Assembly (NCBI RefSeq): GCF_028283785.1
Contig: NZ_JAPWKB010000019.1
Coordinates: 1,012,001-1,076,000, forward strand
Source of the DNA: Paraburkholderia sp.
GTDB lineage: Bacteria; Pseudomonadota; Gammaproteobacteria; Burkholderiales; Burkholderiaceae
Reading direction: 5' to 3'
Length of the DNA stretch: 64,000 nucleotides
Both the position numbers and the translations under genes were made by a program. The notes under the pieces are model-generated. The model ran no database searches, was not told the DNA's origin, and saw only the letters and a program-made list of their open reading frames with translations. Shown piece by piece: positions 35,130-43,363 of the stretch (positions are counted from its first letter, which is position 1; each line of letters opens with the position of its first letter).

Positions 35130-36371
35130 TTAGCGCGCGAGCGAACGGCAAAAATCGACGATGCGCTGTGCGCCTTGCGTGCACTCGTCGACATCGGCGA
35201 CGAGCGCGATGCGCACGAAGTTGCGGCCGGGGTTCGTGCCATGCGCGGTACGCGCGAGAAACGAGCCCGGCAGGACCGTCACATTATAGTCGGCGTAGAG
35301 ACGCCGGGCGAACTCGTCGTCCGTGAGGCCGGTGCGCGTGACATCGGCCCACAGGTAAAACGCGGCGTCGGGTAGACGCACATCGAGCACCTCGGCGAGC
35401 ATCGGCGTGACGGTGTTGAATTTCTGCACGTACATCGCGCGGTTTTCGCGCACGTGCGCCTCGTCGTTCCATGCGGCCACGCTGGCCATCTGGTAGACCG
35501 TGGACAGCGCGGCGCCGTGGTACGTACGGTACAGCAGGAACTGCTTGAGGATCGCGGCGTCGCCCGCGACGAAGCCGGAGCGCATGCCCGGCACGTTCGA
35601 GCGCTTCGACAGGCTCGACAGCATCACGAGCCGTTCGAAATTGCGGCCCAGCTTGTGCGCAGCTTCGAGGCCGCCGAGCGGCGGGTTGGCTTCGTCGAAA
35701 TAGATTTCCGAGTAGCACTCGTCGGAGGCGATCACGAAACCGTAGCGGTCCGACAGCGCGAACAGTTCGCGCCAGTCGTCGAGCGTCATCACGGCGCCGG
35801 TCGGGTTGCCCGGCGAACACACGTAGACCAGCTGCGTGCGCGCCCAGATCGCTTCCGGGACCGCGGAGTAATCGCAGGCGAAATTACGTGCCGGATCGCT
35901 ATTGACGAAATACGGCTGCGCGCCCGCGAGCAGCGCGGCGCCTTCGTAGATTTGGTAGAACGGGTTCGGACAGAGTACGATCGCGGGCTCGTCACCGGCA
36001 TCGTCCGATGCGTTGTCCGTCGCGTCCCGGCACGGATCGATCACCGTCTGCGCCAGCGCGAACAGCGCCTCGCGCGACCCCGACACCGGCAGCACCTGCG
36101 TGGCCGGATCGACGGGCGGCAGGCTGTAGCGCTGCGTGACCCAGTTTGCGATCGACTCGCGCAGCGGCAGCGAACCGAGCGTTGCCGGATACGACGCCAG
36201 ACCGCCGAGCGACGCGATCACCGCATCGCGGATCAGCGCGGGCGTCGGATGTTTCGGCTCGCCGATACCGAAGCTGATCGGCTTGAGGTCGGCGGACGGC
36301 TTGACGTCGGCAAACAGCACGCGCAGTTTTTCGAACGGATAGGACTGAAGGGAGTCGAGTAGCGGGTTCAC
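35130..36371 (-). CDS. dapC: Succinyldiaminopimelate transaminase
   Basis: PLP-dependent class I/II aminotransferase of 413 aa. It carries FGIGEPKHPTPALI, the cofactor-contacting CSPGNPTGAVM and SDECYSEIYFDEANPP, the Schiff-base lysine in MLSSLSKRSNVPGMRSGF, and the final arginine region PGRNFVRIALV. The dapD-adjacent location identifies it as the N-succinyl-LL-DAP aminotransferase rather than a general aspartate aminotransferase. A small insertion (DATDNASDDAGDE) near residue 120 looks like a low-complexity loop. It is the first gene of the dap run. Confidence 0.93.
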   Translation of the reverse strand: MNPLLDSLQSYPFEKLRVLFADVKPSADLKPISFGIGEPKHPTPALIRDAVIASLGGLASYPATLGSLPLRESIANWVTQRYSLPPVDPATQVLPVSGSREALFALAQTVIDPCRDATDNASDDAGDEPAIVLCPNPFYQIYEGAALLAGAQPYFVNSDPARNFACDYSAVPEAIWARTQLVYVCSPGNPTGAVMTLDDWRELFALSDRYGFVIASDECYSEIYFDEANPPLGGLEAAHKLGRNFERLVMLSSLSKRSNVPGMRSGFVAGDAAILKQFLLYRTYHGAALSTVYQMASVAAWNDEAHVRENRAMYVQKFNTVTPMLAEVLDVRLPDAAFYLWADVTRTGLTDDEFARRLYADYNVTVLPGSFLARTAHGTNPGRNFVRIALVADVDECTQGAQRIVDFCRSLAR

Positions 36372-36765
36372 TTGGCGGATCGGCCTGATCGGAAACGACG
36401 AAGAAGGGCGGGAAACGGATGTTCAGAACGGATGGCTCAGATGATGCAGATGATGCCGGAAACCGCTGGACGCACAGCGCAGCAGCGGTGAGCACCGAAT
36501 TATAACGTGGCCGGGCGCGAGCCGGGCCGGAGCCCGACCGGGCGCGCGGCCACCAGCAGCGCACGGCAGGCAGCACGCAACATAGAGCAGGCAGCACGGC
36601 ACACGAAGTACGCAGCACGCAGCACGAAGGGTCAGGCGACCGTCGTCCGCGAAGACCCGCTAATGAAACACGGAGACGCACCACCGTCATGCACGTCCTC
36701 ATCTCCATTTTCGCGCGACCCATCGCGCACCGTCCGCCGGGCGCCCCGTGCCGGCGCATCGCGCC
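36372..36765. other. 394-base divergent intergenic region with short repeats
   Basis: No gene seen. On the minus strand TATAAT (36504-36499) could be the dapC -10 box, about 130 bases from its start codon; no clear -35 is present. The octamer GCAGCACG occurs four times within 57 bases (36570, 36591, 36612 and 36619) in a longer CAGCAC-rich stretch. That stretch runs from about 36553 to 36627. Confidence 0.5.
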
Positions 36766-37824
36766 ATGACCGCGTGGCTGCGTAACGGCTGGCCGACGCT
36801 CGCGATCATGCTCGGCGCGTCGGTCTGGGGCATGATCTGGTATCCGCTGCGCATGCTCAATGCGCTCGGCGTCAGCGGCACGGCCGCGAGCGCGCTGACG
36901 AGCGGCGCGGGCTGTCTGTTCGTGCTGCTGGTGCGCCGCAAATCGCTTGCCACGGTGCGCTGGCACTGGCTGCTGCCCACGCTCGGTTTCGCGTCCGGGA
37001 TCACCAATCTGGGCTTCGTCTGGGGCACGATCCACGGTGAAGTGATGCGCGTGTTGCTGCTGTTCTATCTGACCCCGGCGTGGACCGCGCTGTTCGCCCA
37101 CTTCATCCTGCACGAACGTCTGACATGGTCGGGCGCGGCGCTCGCCGGTCTGTCGCTGATGGGCGCGGTCACGATGCTGTGGTCGCCGCAACTCGGTCTG
37201 CCGGTGCCCGGCAGTCCCGCCGAATGGGCCGGGCTCGCCGCCGGCATGGGTTTCGCGATGAGCAACGTGCTGATCGTCAAGACCAGCCGCGTGTTGCCGC
37301 AGATGAAACCCGAAATGCGCACCGCGACGATCTTCGGCGGCGCGGCGATCTTCGGTTGCATCGCGTCGTTTTTCGAGGCGATGCCCGCGCCGCCGATCGG
37401 CGCGCATATCGCCAATTTCGGCCCGGCGGCGTTGCTGGTGCTCGGGCTCGGTTTCGTGCTGGCGTCGAACAATATGCTGGTTCAATACGGCCTCGCGCGC
37501 GTGCCGGCCAACCGGGCGTCGATCATCATGCTGTTCGAAATCGTCGTGACCGCGTTGTCGGCATGGCTGTTCGCGGGAGAAACCCCCGGCCCGCGCGAAT
37601 GGACGGGCGGCGCGTGCATCGTCGTGGCGTCGTTGCTGTCCAGCTGGGTGCATCGCACCCGCAGCAAACCGCCCCGGGACAACGGCGGCATGAGCGCCGA
37701 CGAAGCGCACGAACTGGCGTTGCTGGACGACGCGCACAGCGTCAGCTACGGCGCCGCGCAAGCGGCCGGCGGCGCGCCGGATCAGTCCGCGCGGGTTAAA
37801 GACCGCCCACGCGCGATGGTATGA
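36766..37824 (+). CDS. EamA/DMT-superfamily transporter
   Basis: A 352-aa membrane protein with about ten predicted helices arranged as two EamA repeats; the first opens IMLGASVWGMIWYPLRML and the second begins near AEWAGLAAGMGFAMSN. The final helix-rich part contains ENRASIIMLFE-like sequence (NRASIIMLFEIVVTALSAWL), typical of the drug/metabolite transporter superfamily. The last ~50 residues form a hydrophilic tail. The substrate is unknown. I prefer ATG 36766 (MTAWLRNG) over a GTG six codons upstream; neither has a strong ribosome site. Confidence 0.82.
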   Translation: MTAWLRNGWPTLAIMLGASVWGMIWYPLRMLNALGVSGTAASALTSGAGCLFVLLVRRKSLATVRWHWLLPTLGFASGITNLGFVWGTIHGEVMRVLLLFYLTPAWTALFAHFILHERLTWSGAALAGLSLMGAVTMLWSPQLGLPVPGSPAEWAGLAAGMGFAMSNVLIVKTSRVLPQMKPEMRTATIFGGAAIFGCIASFFEAMPAPPIGAHIANFGPAALLVLGLGFVLASNNMLVQYGLARVPANRASIIMLFEIVVTALSAWLFAGETPGPREWTGGACIVVASLLSSWVHRTRSKPPRDNGGMSADEAHELALLDDAHSVSYGAAQAAGGAPDQSARVKDRPRAMV

Positions 37825-37825
37825 T
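37796..37825 (+). promoter_or_regulatory. Candidate extended -10 promoter for smc
   Basis: TTAAAG (37796-37801) and TATGAT (37820-37825) are 18 bases apart, with TG-G immediately before the -10 box (extended -10). It overlaps the end of the EamA gene and lies about 150 bases before the smc start. Confidence 0.5.
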
Positions 37826-37972
37826 TGCCCCTGCTCGCCGCAGCGCGCGTCACCCGCGCGGCTGCGGCGCTTCATATCGCAGTGGGCACGCGTTGCGCGT
37901 GGCGCCGGAGCAGTTGGCGCACGCGAGATGCCGGCTCACCTCCAATTACTCCTTTCAAACAGCGATATCGCC

Positions 37973-40900
37973 GTGCGTCTGACCTCGATAAAACTCGCTG
38001 GCTTCAAGTCATTCGTCGATCCCACGCATTTCCAGGTTCCGGGCCAGCTCGTCGGCGTGGTCGGTCCCAATGGTTGCGGCAAGTCCAACATCATCGATGC
38101 CGTGCGCTGGGTGCTCGGCGAATCGCGCGCGTCCGAGTTGCGCGGCGAGTCGATGCAGGACGTGATCTTCAACGGCTCGACCGCGCGCAAGCCCGGCAGC
38201 CGGGCCAGCGTCGAACTCGTCTTCGATAACGCCGACGGCCGTGCTGCGGGCCAGTGGGGCCAGTATGCGGAAATCGCCGTCAAGCGCGTGCTGACGCGCG
38301 ACGGCACGTCGAGCTACTACATCAACAACCTGCCGGCGCGACGTCGCGACATTCAGGACATCTTCCTCGGCACCGGGCTCGGCCCGCGTGCGTACGCGAT
38401 CATCGGCCAGGGCATGATCTCGCGGATCATCGAGGCGAAGCCCGAAGAACTGCGCGTGTTCCTCGAAGAAGCCGCGGGTGTGTCGAAGTACAAGGAACGC
38501 CGCCGCGAGACCGAAAACCGTCTGCACGACACGCGCGAAAACCTGACGCGCGTCGAGGACATCGTCCGCGAACTCAGCGCGAATCTGGAAAAGCTCGAAG
38601 CGCAGGCGATCGTCGCGACGCGCTACAAGGAATTGCAGGCCGACGGCGAAGAGAAGCAGCGGCTCTTGTGGTTGCTGCGCAAGAACGAAGCGGGCGGCGA
38701 GCAGGAACGTCAGAAACGCGCCATCGAGCAGGCGCAGATCGACCTCGAAGCGCATACCGCAAAACTGCGCGAAGTCGAGGCGCAACTCGAAACCTTGCGG
38801 GTCGCGCACTATTCGGCCAGCGACGCGATGCAGGGCGCACAAGGCGCACTGTACGAAGCGAATTCCGAGGTCAGCCGTCTCGAAGCCGAGATCAAGTTCA
38901 TTGTCGAATCGCGCAATCGCGTGCAGGCGCAGATTGCTGCGCTGACGGCGCAGCGTGAGCAATGGCAAGCGCAAGCGCAAAAGGCGCAGGACGATCTCGC
39001 CGACGCGGAAGAACAGCTGTCGGAGGCGGAAGAAAAGGCCGCCATCGCCGAAGACGACGCAGCCGCGAAGCACGACGCGATGCCCGCGCTCGAAGCGCAA
39101 TGGCGCGATGCGCAGACGCAACTGAACGCGGAGCGCGGCGGCATCGCGCAGACCGAACAGGCGTTGAAGCTCGAAGCCGCGCATCAGCGCAATGCCGATC
39201 AGATGTTGCAGCAGTTGCAGCAGCGTCACGAACGGCTGAAGTCGGAAGCGGGCGGTCTGGACGCACCCGACGAAGTGCAGCTCGAAGAGATGCGCATGCA
39301 GCTCGCCGAGCATGAGGAAATCCTCAACGATGCGCAGATGCGTCTGTCCGACGCGCAGGAAACGCTGCCGCGTCTGGATGGCGAACGGCGCAGCGCGCAG
39401 GAACGCGTGCAGTCCGAAAGCGCGCAGATTCATCAGCTCGAAGCACGGCTTGTCGCGCTGAAGCAATTGCAGGAAAACGTCCAGACCGAAGGCAAGATCC
39501 AGCCGTGGCTGGACAAGCACGAACTGGGCGGCCTGCCGCGTCTGTGGAAAAAGCTGCATGTCGAAGCCGGTTGGGAAACCGCGCTCGAATCGCTGCTGCG
39601 CGAGCGCCTTGCCGCGCTCGAAATCTCGAATCTCGATTGGGTCAAGGCGTTCGCCACCGACGCACCGCCCGCCAAGCTCGCGTTCTATTCGCCGCCCGCA
39701 GCCGGTCAGCCGGTCGCGACGCCGGCCGCGCTGCGGCCGGTGCTGTCGCTGGTGCGGATCGACGACGCGGGTTTGCGCGCGGTATTGAACGACTGGCTCG
39801 GCCAGGCGTTCGTCGCCGACGACCTCGCGCAAGCGCTCGCAATGCGCGCGCAGTTGCCCGAAGGCGGCGCGTTCGTCGTCAAGGCGGGGCATCTGGTCAC
39901 GCGCGTCGGCGTTCAGCTCTACGCGGCGGATTCCGAGCAGGCCGGCATGCTGGCCCGTCAGCAGGAAATCGAAAATCTGACGCGTCAGGTGCGCGCGCAG
40001 GCTTTGCTGTCGGACGAAGCGAAAGCCGCCGCGATCCGCGCCGAAGCCGCGCACACGCAGGCGGCGCACGCACTGACCGAAGTGCGTCAGCAGGCCGAGC
40101 GCGCCACGCAACGCGTCCACGCGCTGCAACTGGACGTGCTCAAGCTCACGCAGGCGCACGAACGCTACACGCAGCGCAGCACGCAGATTCGCGAGGAACT
40201 CGACGAAATCACCGCGCAGGTCGATGAAAAGCGCGCGATGCGCGCGGAGTCGGAAGCGAATTTCGAGCGTTACGACGGCGAACTCGCCGAATTGCAGGCG
40301 CGTTTCGAAGACAACCAGCTCGCGTTCGAAGCGCTCGACGAAAAGTTGACCGCTGCACGTGCGCAAACCCGCGATCTCGACCGCGCCGCCACCGACGCGC
40401 GCTTTGCCGCGCGCAACATGGCGAACCGGATCGACGAGCTGAAACGCAGCATCCAGATCGCGCACGATCAGAGCGAACGCGTGGCCGCGTCGCTGGAAGA
40501 CGCGCGCGCCGAGCTCGAAACCATCAACCAGCAAACCGCGCATACCGGTTTGCAGGAAGCGCTGGAACTGCGCGCGGTGAAGGAAGAGTCGCTGCACGCG
40601 GCGCGTCTCGAACTGGACGATCTGACCGCGAAGCTGCGCGCGGCCGACGAGTTGCGTCTGAGCTCGGAGCGGGCTTTGCAGCCGCTGCGCGATCGCATCA
40701 CGGAATTGCAGTTGAAGGAACAGGCCGCGCGTCTGAACGGCGAGCAGTTCGTCGAGCAGCTGGCGGCGGCGGGTGTCGATGAAGCCGAATTGCAGGCCAA
40801 GCTGACGCCGGATATGAAGCCGTCGTATCTGCAAGGCGAAGTGACCCGCATCAACAACGCGATCACCGCACTCGGACCGGTCAACATGGCCGCGCTCGAC

Positions 40901-41491
40901 GAGCTGAAAGCGGCGAGCGAGCGCAAGACCTTCCTCGACGCGCAGTCCGCCGATCTGACGAGCGCCATCGACACGCTGGAAGACGCGATCCACAAGATCG
41001 ACCAGGAAACGCGCACGCTGCTGCAAGGCACGTTCGACGAGGTCAACCGGCATTTCGGTGAACTGTTCCCGCGTCTTTTCGGCGGCGGACAGGCGAAGCT
41101 GATGATGACCGGCGACGAAATTCTCGACGCCGGCGTTCAGGTTCTCGCACAACCGCCGGGCAAGAAAAACTCGACCATTCACCTGCTGTCCGGCGGCGAA
41201 AAAGCGCTGACCGCGACCGCGCTGGTGTTTGCGATGTTCCAGTTGAATCCGGCGCCGTTCTGTCTGCTCGACGAAGTCGATGCACCGCTCGACGACGCGA
41301 ACACCGAGCGCTTTGCGAACCTGGTGCGCGCGATGTCCGAAAAGACGCAGTTCCTGTTCATCTCGCACAACAAGATCGCGATGGAAATGGCGCAGCAACT
41401 GATCGGCGTGACGATGCAGGAGCAGGGCGTGTCGCGGATCGTTGCAGTGGACATGGAAACCGCGGCCGGTTTCGCCCAGAATATCGGTTAG
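37973..41491 (+). CDS. smc: Chromosome partition protein Smc
   Basis: Condensin ATPase of 1172 aa that organises and segregates the chromosome. Walker A GPNGCGKSN lies at residues 31-39. Two long coiled coils (about 165-490 and 660-1000) flank a hinge at about 515-640, and the C-terminal head has the signature LLSGGEKALTA followed by Walker B CLLDEVDAPLDD. I chose the GTG at 37973, which gives the canonical MRLTSIKLAGFKSFVDPT start; an in-frame ATG at 37928 would add 15 residues with no counterpart. It is followed by zipA, ligA and def. Confidence 0.96.
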   Translation: MRLTSIKLAGFKSFVDPTHFQVPGQLVGVVGPNGCGKSNIIDAVRWVLGESRASELRGESMQDVIFNGSTARKPGSRASVELVFDNADGRAAGQWGQYAEIAVKRVLTRDGTSSYYINNLPARRRDIQDIFLGTGLGPRAYAIIGQGMISRIIEAKPEELRVFLEEAAGVSKYKERRRETENRLHDTRENLTRVEDIVRELSANLEKLEAQAIVATRYKELQADGEEKQRLLWLLRKNEAGGEQERQKRAIEQAQIDLEAHTAKLREVEAQLETLRVAHYSASDAMQGAQGALYEANSEVSRLEAEIKFIVESRNRVQAQIAALTAQREQWQAQAQKAQDDLADAEEQLSEAEEKAAIAEDDAAAKHDAMPALEAQWRDAQTQLNAERGGIAQTEQALKLEAAHQRNADQMLQQLQQRHERLKSEAGGLDAPDEVQLEEMRMQLAEHEEILNDAQMRLSDAQETLPRLDGERRSAQERVQSESAQIHQLEARLVALKQLQENVQTEGKIQPWLDKHELGGLPRLWKKLHVEAGWETALESLLRERLAALEISNLDWVKAFATDAPPAKLAFYSPPAAGQPVATPAALRPVLSLVRIDDAGLRAVLNDWLGQAFVADDLAQALAMRAQLPEGGAFVVKAGHLVTRVGVQLYAADSEQAGMLARQQEIENLTRQVRAQALLSDEAKAAAIRAEAAHTQAAHALTEVRQQAERATQRVHALQLDVLKLTQAHERYTQRSTQIREELDEITAQVDEKRAMRAESEANFERYDGELAELQARFEDNQLAFEALDEKLTAARAQTRDLDRAATDARFAARNMANRIDELKRSIQIAHDQSERVAASLEDARAELETINQQTAHTGLQEALELRAVKEESLHAARLELDDLTAKLRAADELRLSSERALQPLRDRITELQLKEQAARLNGEQFVEQLAAAGVDEAELQAKLTPDMKPSYLQGEVTRINNAITALGPVNMAALDELKAASERKTFLDAQSADLTSAIDTLEDAIHKIDQETRTLLQGTFDEVNRHFGELFPRLFGGGQAKLMMTGDEILDAGVQVLAQPPGKKNSTIHLLSGGEKALTATALVFAMFQLNPAPFCLLDEVDAPLDDANTERFANLVRAMSEKTQFLFISHNKIAMEMAQQLIGVTMQEQGVSRIVAVDMETAAGFAQNIG

Positions 41492-41517
41492 GTAATAGAA
41501 AGCAGAAATTAGAGACG

Positions 41518-41538
41518 GGCGCCCGGCGATCGGGCGCC
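41518..41538. repeat. 8-bp GC-rich inverted repeat after smc
   Basis: GGCGCCCG and CGGGCGCC around the loop GCGAT, 27 bases after the smc stop. There is no T-run, so it is at most a weak or factor-assisted terminator or a transcript-end stabiliser. Confidence 0.5.
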
Positions 41539-41672
41539 GGGCTTCGGGGTGTCGCCATGCGGCCGTGTGTGACGCGGCAGGCTTGGTCAATGTGATGATC
41601 CACGGGATCCACGTGACAGGGCGACCCGGAGTCCGGCAGCCGCACGGACAGGCCGAAGGGCGGAAGACGGAA

Positions 41673-41706
41673 CGAGACGTGGGTCGCAAAGGCGACCCAC
41701 GTCTCG
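41673..41706. repeat. Perfect 15-bp hairpin upstream of zipA
   Basis: CGAGACGTGGGTCGC and GCGACCCACGTCTCG are exact complements around the tetraloop AAAG. The repeat lies in the smc-zipA spacer, 61 bases before the zipA start, with no following T-run. In RNA it would form a very stable stem-loop in the zipA leader; in DNA it could be a dyad operator or dispersed repeat. Confidence 0.8.
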
Positions 41707-41767
41707 ACCTGTGCACGCACGGCAGACGGCGCCCCGCGCAAACAGAAGAATTGCTGATGGAGCATGC

Positions 41768-43105
41768 ATGGACGAGTTGACACTCGGGTTGATCGGCGCT
41801 GGCGCCGTGGTGGTCGGGGGCGTGGTGGTGTACAACGCATGGCAGGGCGCCAAGGTGCGCCGGCGCATGCCACGGGCGATGCCGGCCGACGCCGCGGAAG
41901 CCTTCGCGCGCGACGATCACGAAGAGCAAAGTCCGTTTATCGAACCGGCGCGGCCCACTACGCGGCGCGAGCCGGTGATCGGCGAAACCCAGGCGGAAAC
42001 GGAATCGCGCGTCGAGCCGACCTTCGGCATGGCTGCGCCGCTCGACACGGCCGCCGACATTCAGGCCGAAACCGTCACGCCGAACGGCTTCGCGGAAGCC
42101 GAAGCGCTGCGCGAAGGCGAAGCGGCGAGCGCCGGAACGCACGCGGAAGCGTCTGCCGAAGCGTCGGCGCAAGCCGCCAGCGCGCCCGCGGCCCAGACGG
42201 TCAAAACCGACACCCCCGACACCCACGCGCAAGACGATCACATCGAACCGGTGATGCCGGCCGCCACGACGATTTCGTCGGCGCCGCCTGCGCTGGTCGA
42301 TCGGCGGATCGATTGCATCGTGCCGATCCGGCTCGCCGGTCCGGTCGCGGGCGACCGCGTGGTGCCGCTGGCGCAGCGGCTGCGTCGCGCGGGCAGCAAG
42401 CCGGTGCACATCGAAGGCAAGCCGGATGGCGGCGGCGCGTGGGAATTGCTGCAAAACGGCGTGCGCTACGAAGAACTGCGCGCGGCCGCGCAGCTCGCGA
42501 ACCGCAGCGGTCCGCTGAACGAGCTGGAGTTTTCCGAGTTCGTCACCGGCGTCCAGCAATTCGCGGACGCAATCGACGCCGCGCCGGAATTCCCGGACAT
42601 GATGGAAACCGTCGCGATGGCGCGTGAGCTCGACGGATTCGCCGCGCAGTGCGACGCGCAACTGTCGATCAACGTGATGTCCGACGGCGCGCCGTGGTCG
42701 GCGAACTACGTGCAGGCGGTCGCGTCGCAAGACGGCTTGCTGCTGTCGCGCGACGGCACGCGCTTCGTCAAGCTCGACGGCAAGCAGAGCCCAGTGTTCA
42801 TGCTGCAATTCGGCGACACCAACTTCCTGCGCGACGACCTGACGTACAAGGGCGGCGACGTCGTGACGCTGGTGCTCGACGTGCCGGTCGCCGACGAAGA
42901 CATCCTGCCGTTCCGACTGATGGTCGATTACGCGAAGTCCCTGGCGGAGCGGATCGGCGGTCGGGTGGTCGACGATGGCCGTCGGCCGTTGCCGGAGAGC
43001 TCGTTGCTGGCAATCGAAAAGCAGTTGATGACGCTGTATGCGAAGCTGGAGCAGGCGGGCATCCCCGCTGGCTCGCCGGCAACGCGGCGTCTGTTCAGCC
43101 AGTAA
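41768..43105 (+). CDS. zipA: Cell division protein ZipA-like
   Basis: A 445-aa divisome protein that tethers FtsZ to the membrane. It has one N-terminal transmembrane helix (LGLIGAGAVVVGGVVVYNAW), a long acidic Glu/Ala-rich linker (about residues 45-185), and a C-terminal ZipA FtsZ-binding domain (LSINVMSDGAPWS, VPVADEDILPFRLMVDYAKS). The linker is longer and more Ala-rich than in E. coli, which is common for this family. ATG at 41768 directly precedes the membrane helix. Position between smc and ligA matches beta-proteobacterial order. Confidence 0.9.
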   Translation: MDELTLGLIGAGAVVVGGVVVYNAWQGAKVRRRMPRAMPADAAEAFARDDHEEQSPFIEPARPTTRREPVIGETQAETESRVEPTFGMAAPLDTAADIQAETVTPNGFAEAEALREGEAASAGTHAEASAEASAQAASAPAAQTVKTDTPDTHAQDDHIEPVMPAATTISSAPPALVDRRIDCIVPIRLAGPVAGDRVVPLAQRLRRAGSKPVHIEGKPDGGGAWELLQNGVRYEELRAAAQLANRSGPLNELEFSEFVTGVQQFADAIDAAPEFPDMMETVAMARELDGFAAQCDAQLSINVMSDGAPWSANYVQAVASQDGLLLSRDGTRFVKLDGKQSPVFMLQFGDTNFLRDDLTYKGGDVVTLVLDVPVADEDILPFRLMVDYAKSLAERIGGRVVDDGRRPLPESSLLAIEKQLMTLYAKLEQAGIPAGSPATRRLFSQ

Positions 43106-43142
43106 AGGCCGGTCGGGCCCAGCCGGGAACGTCCGGAACCAG

Positions 43143-43173
43143 ACGCGCCGCATCGATGCGGCGCGTTTTTTTT
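43143..43173 (+). terminator. Intrinsic terminator after zipA
   Basis: A perfect palindromic GC stem (43144-43152 with 43157-43165 around the central ATCGAT-type loop) is followed by eight T residues on the + strand. It lies 38 bases after the zipA stop. Confidence 0.92.
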
Positions 43174-43319
43174 CGTCCGCGTTTCGCGTCGTCGTCGCCG
43201 CCGCGACGACGCGCGGCGAACGCCGATCGTCTCGACCCGACCTGTGCCGCCGAACGCACGCCCGGCGCTGGTTGCGCGCGTAAGTTCCCCATTTGATCTA
43301 TCTCACCGATCACGCTTCC

Positions 43320-43328
43320 TGCGATAAT
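43320..43328 (+). promoter_or_regulatory. Candidate extended -10 element for ligA
   Basis: TGC-GATAAT (43320-43328) matches an extended -10 box 36 bases upstream of the ligA ATG and downstream of the zipA terminator. No good -35 hexamer is present, as expected for extended -10 promoters. Confidence 0.5.
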
Positions 43329-43363
43329 TGGACGTCTGATTTCACTGGCGACTTTTCCGCAGC

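Noticed and set aside
36553..36627. GCAGCACG cluster as replication-origin iterons
   Set aside because: No DnaA boxes, replication initiator gene or AT-rich unwinding region nearby; spacing is irregular.
38009..43153. 1714-codon open frame antisense to smc and zipA
   Set aside because: Typical high-GC shadow frame; its composition is Arg/Leu/Phe-rich without domains, and it spans two clear genes on the other strand.
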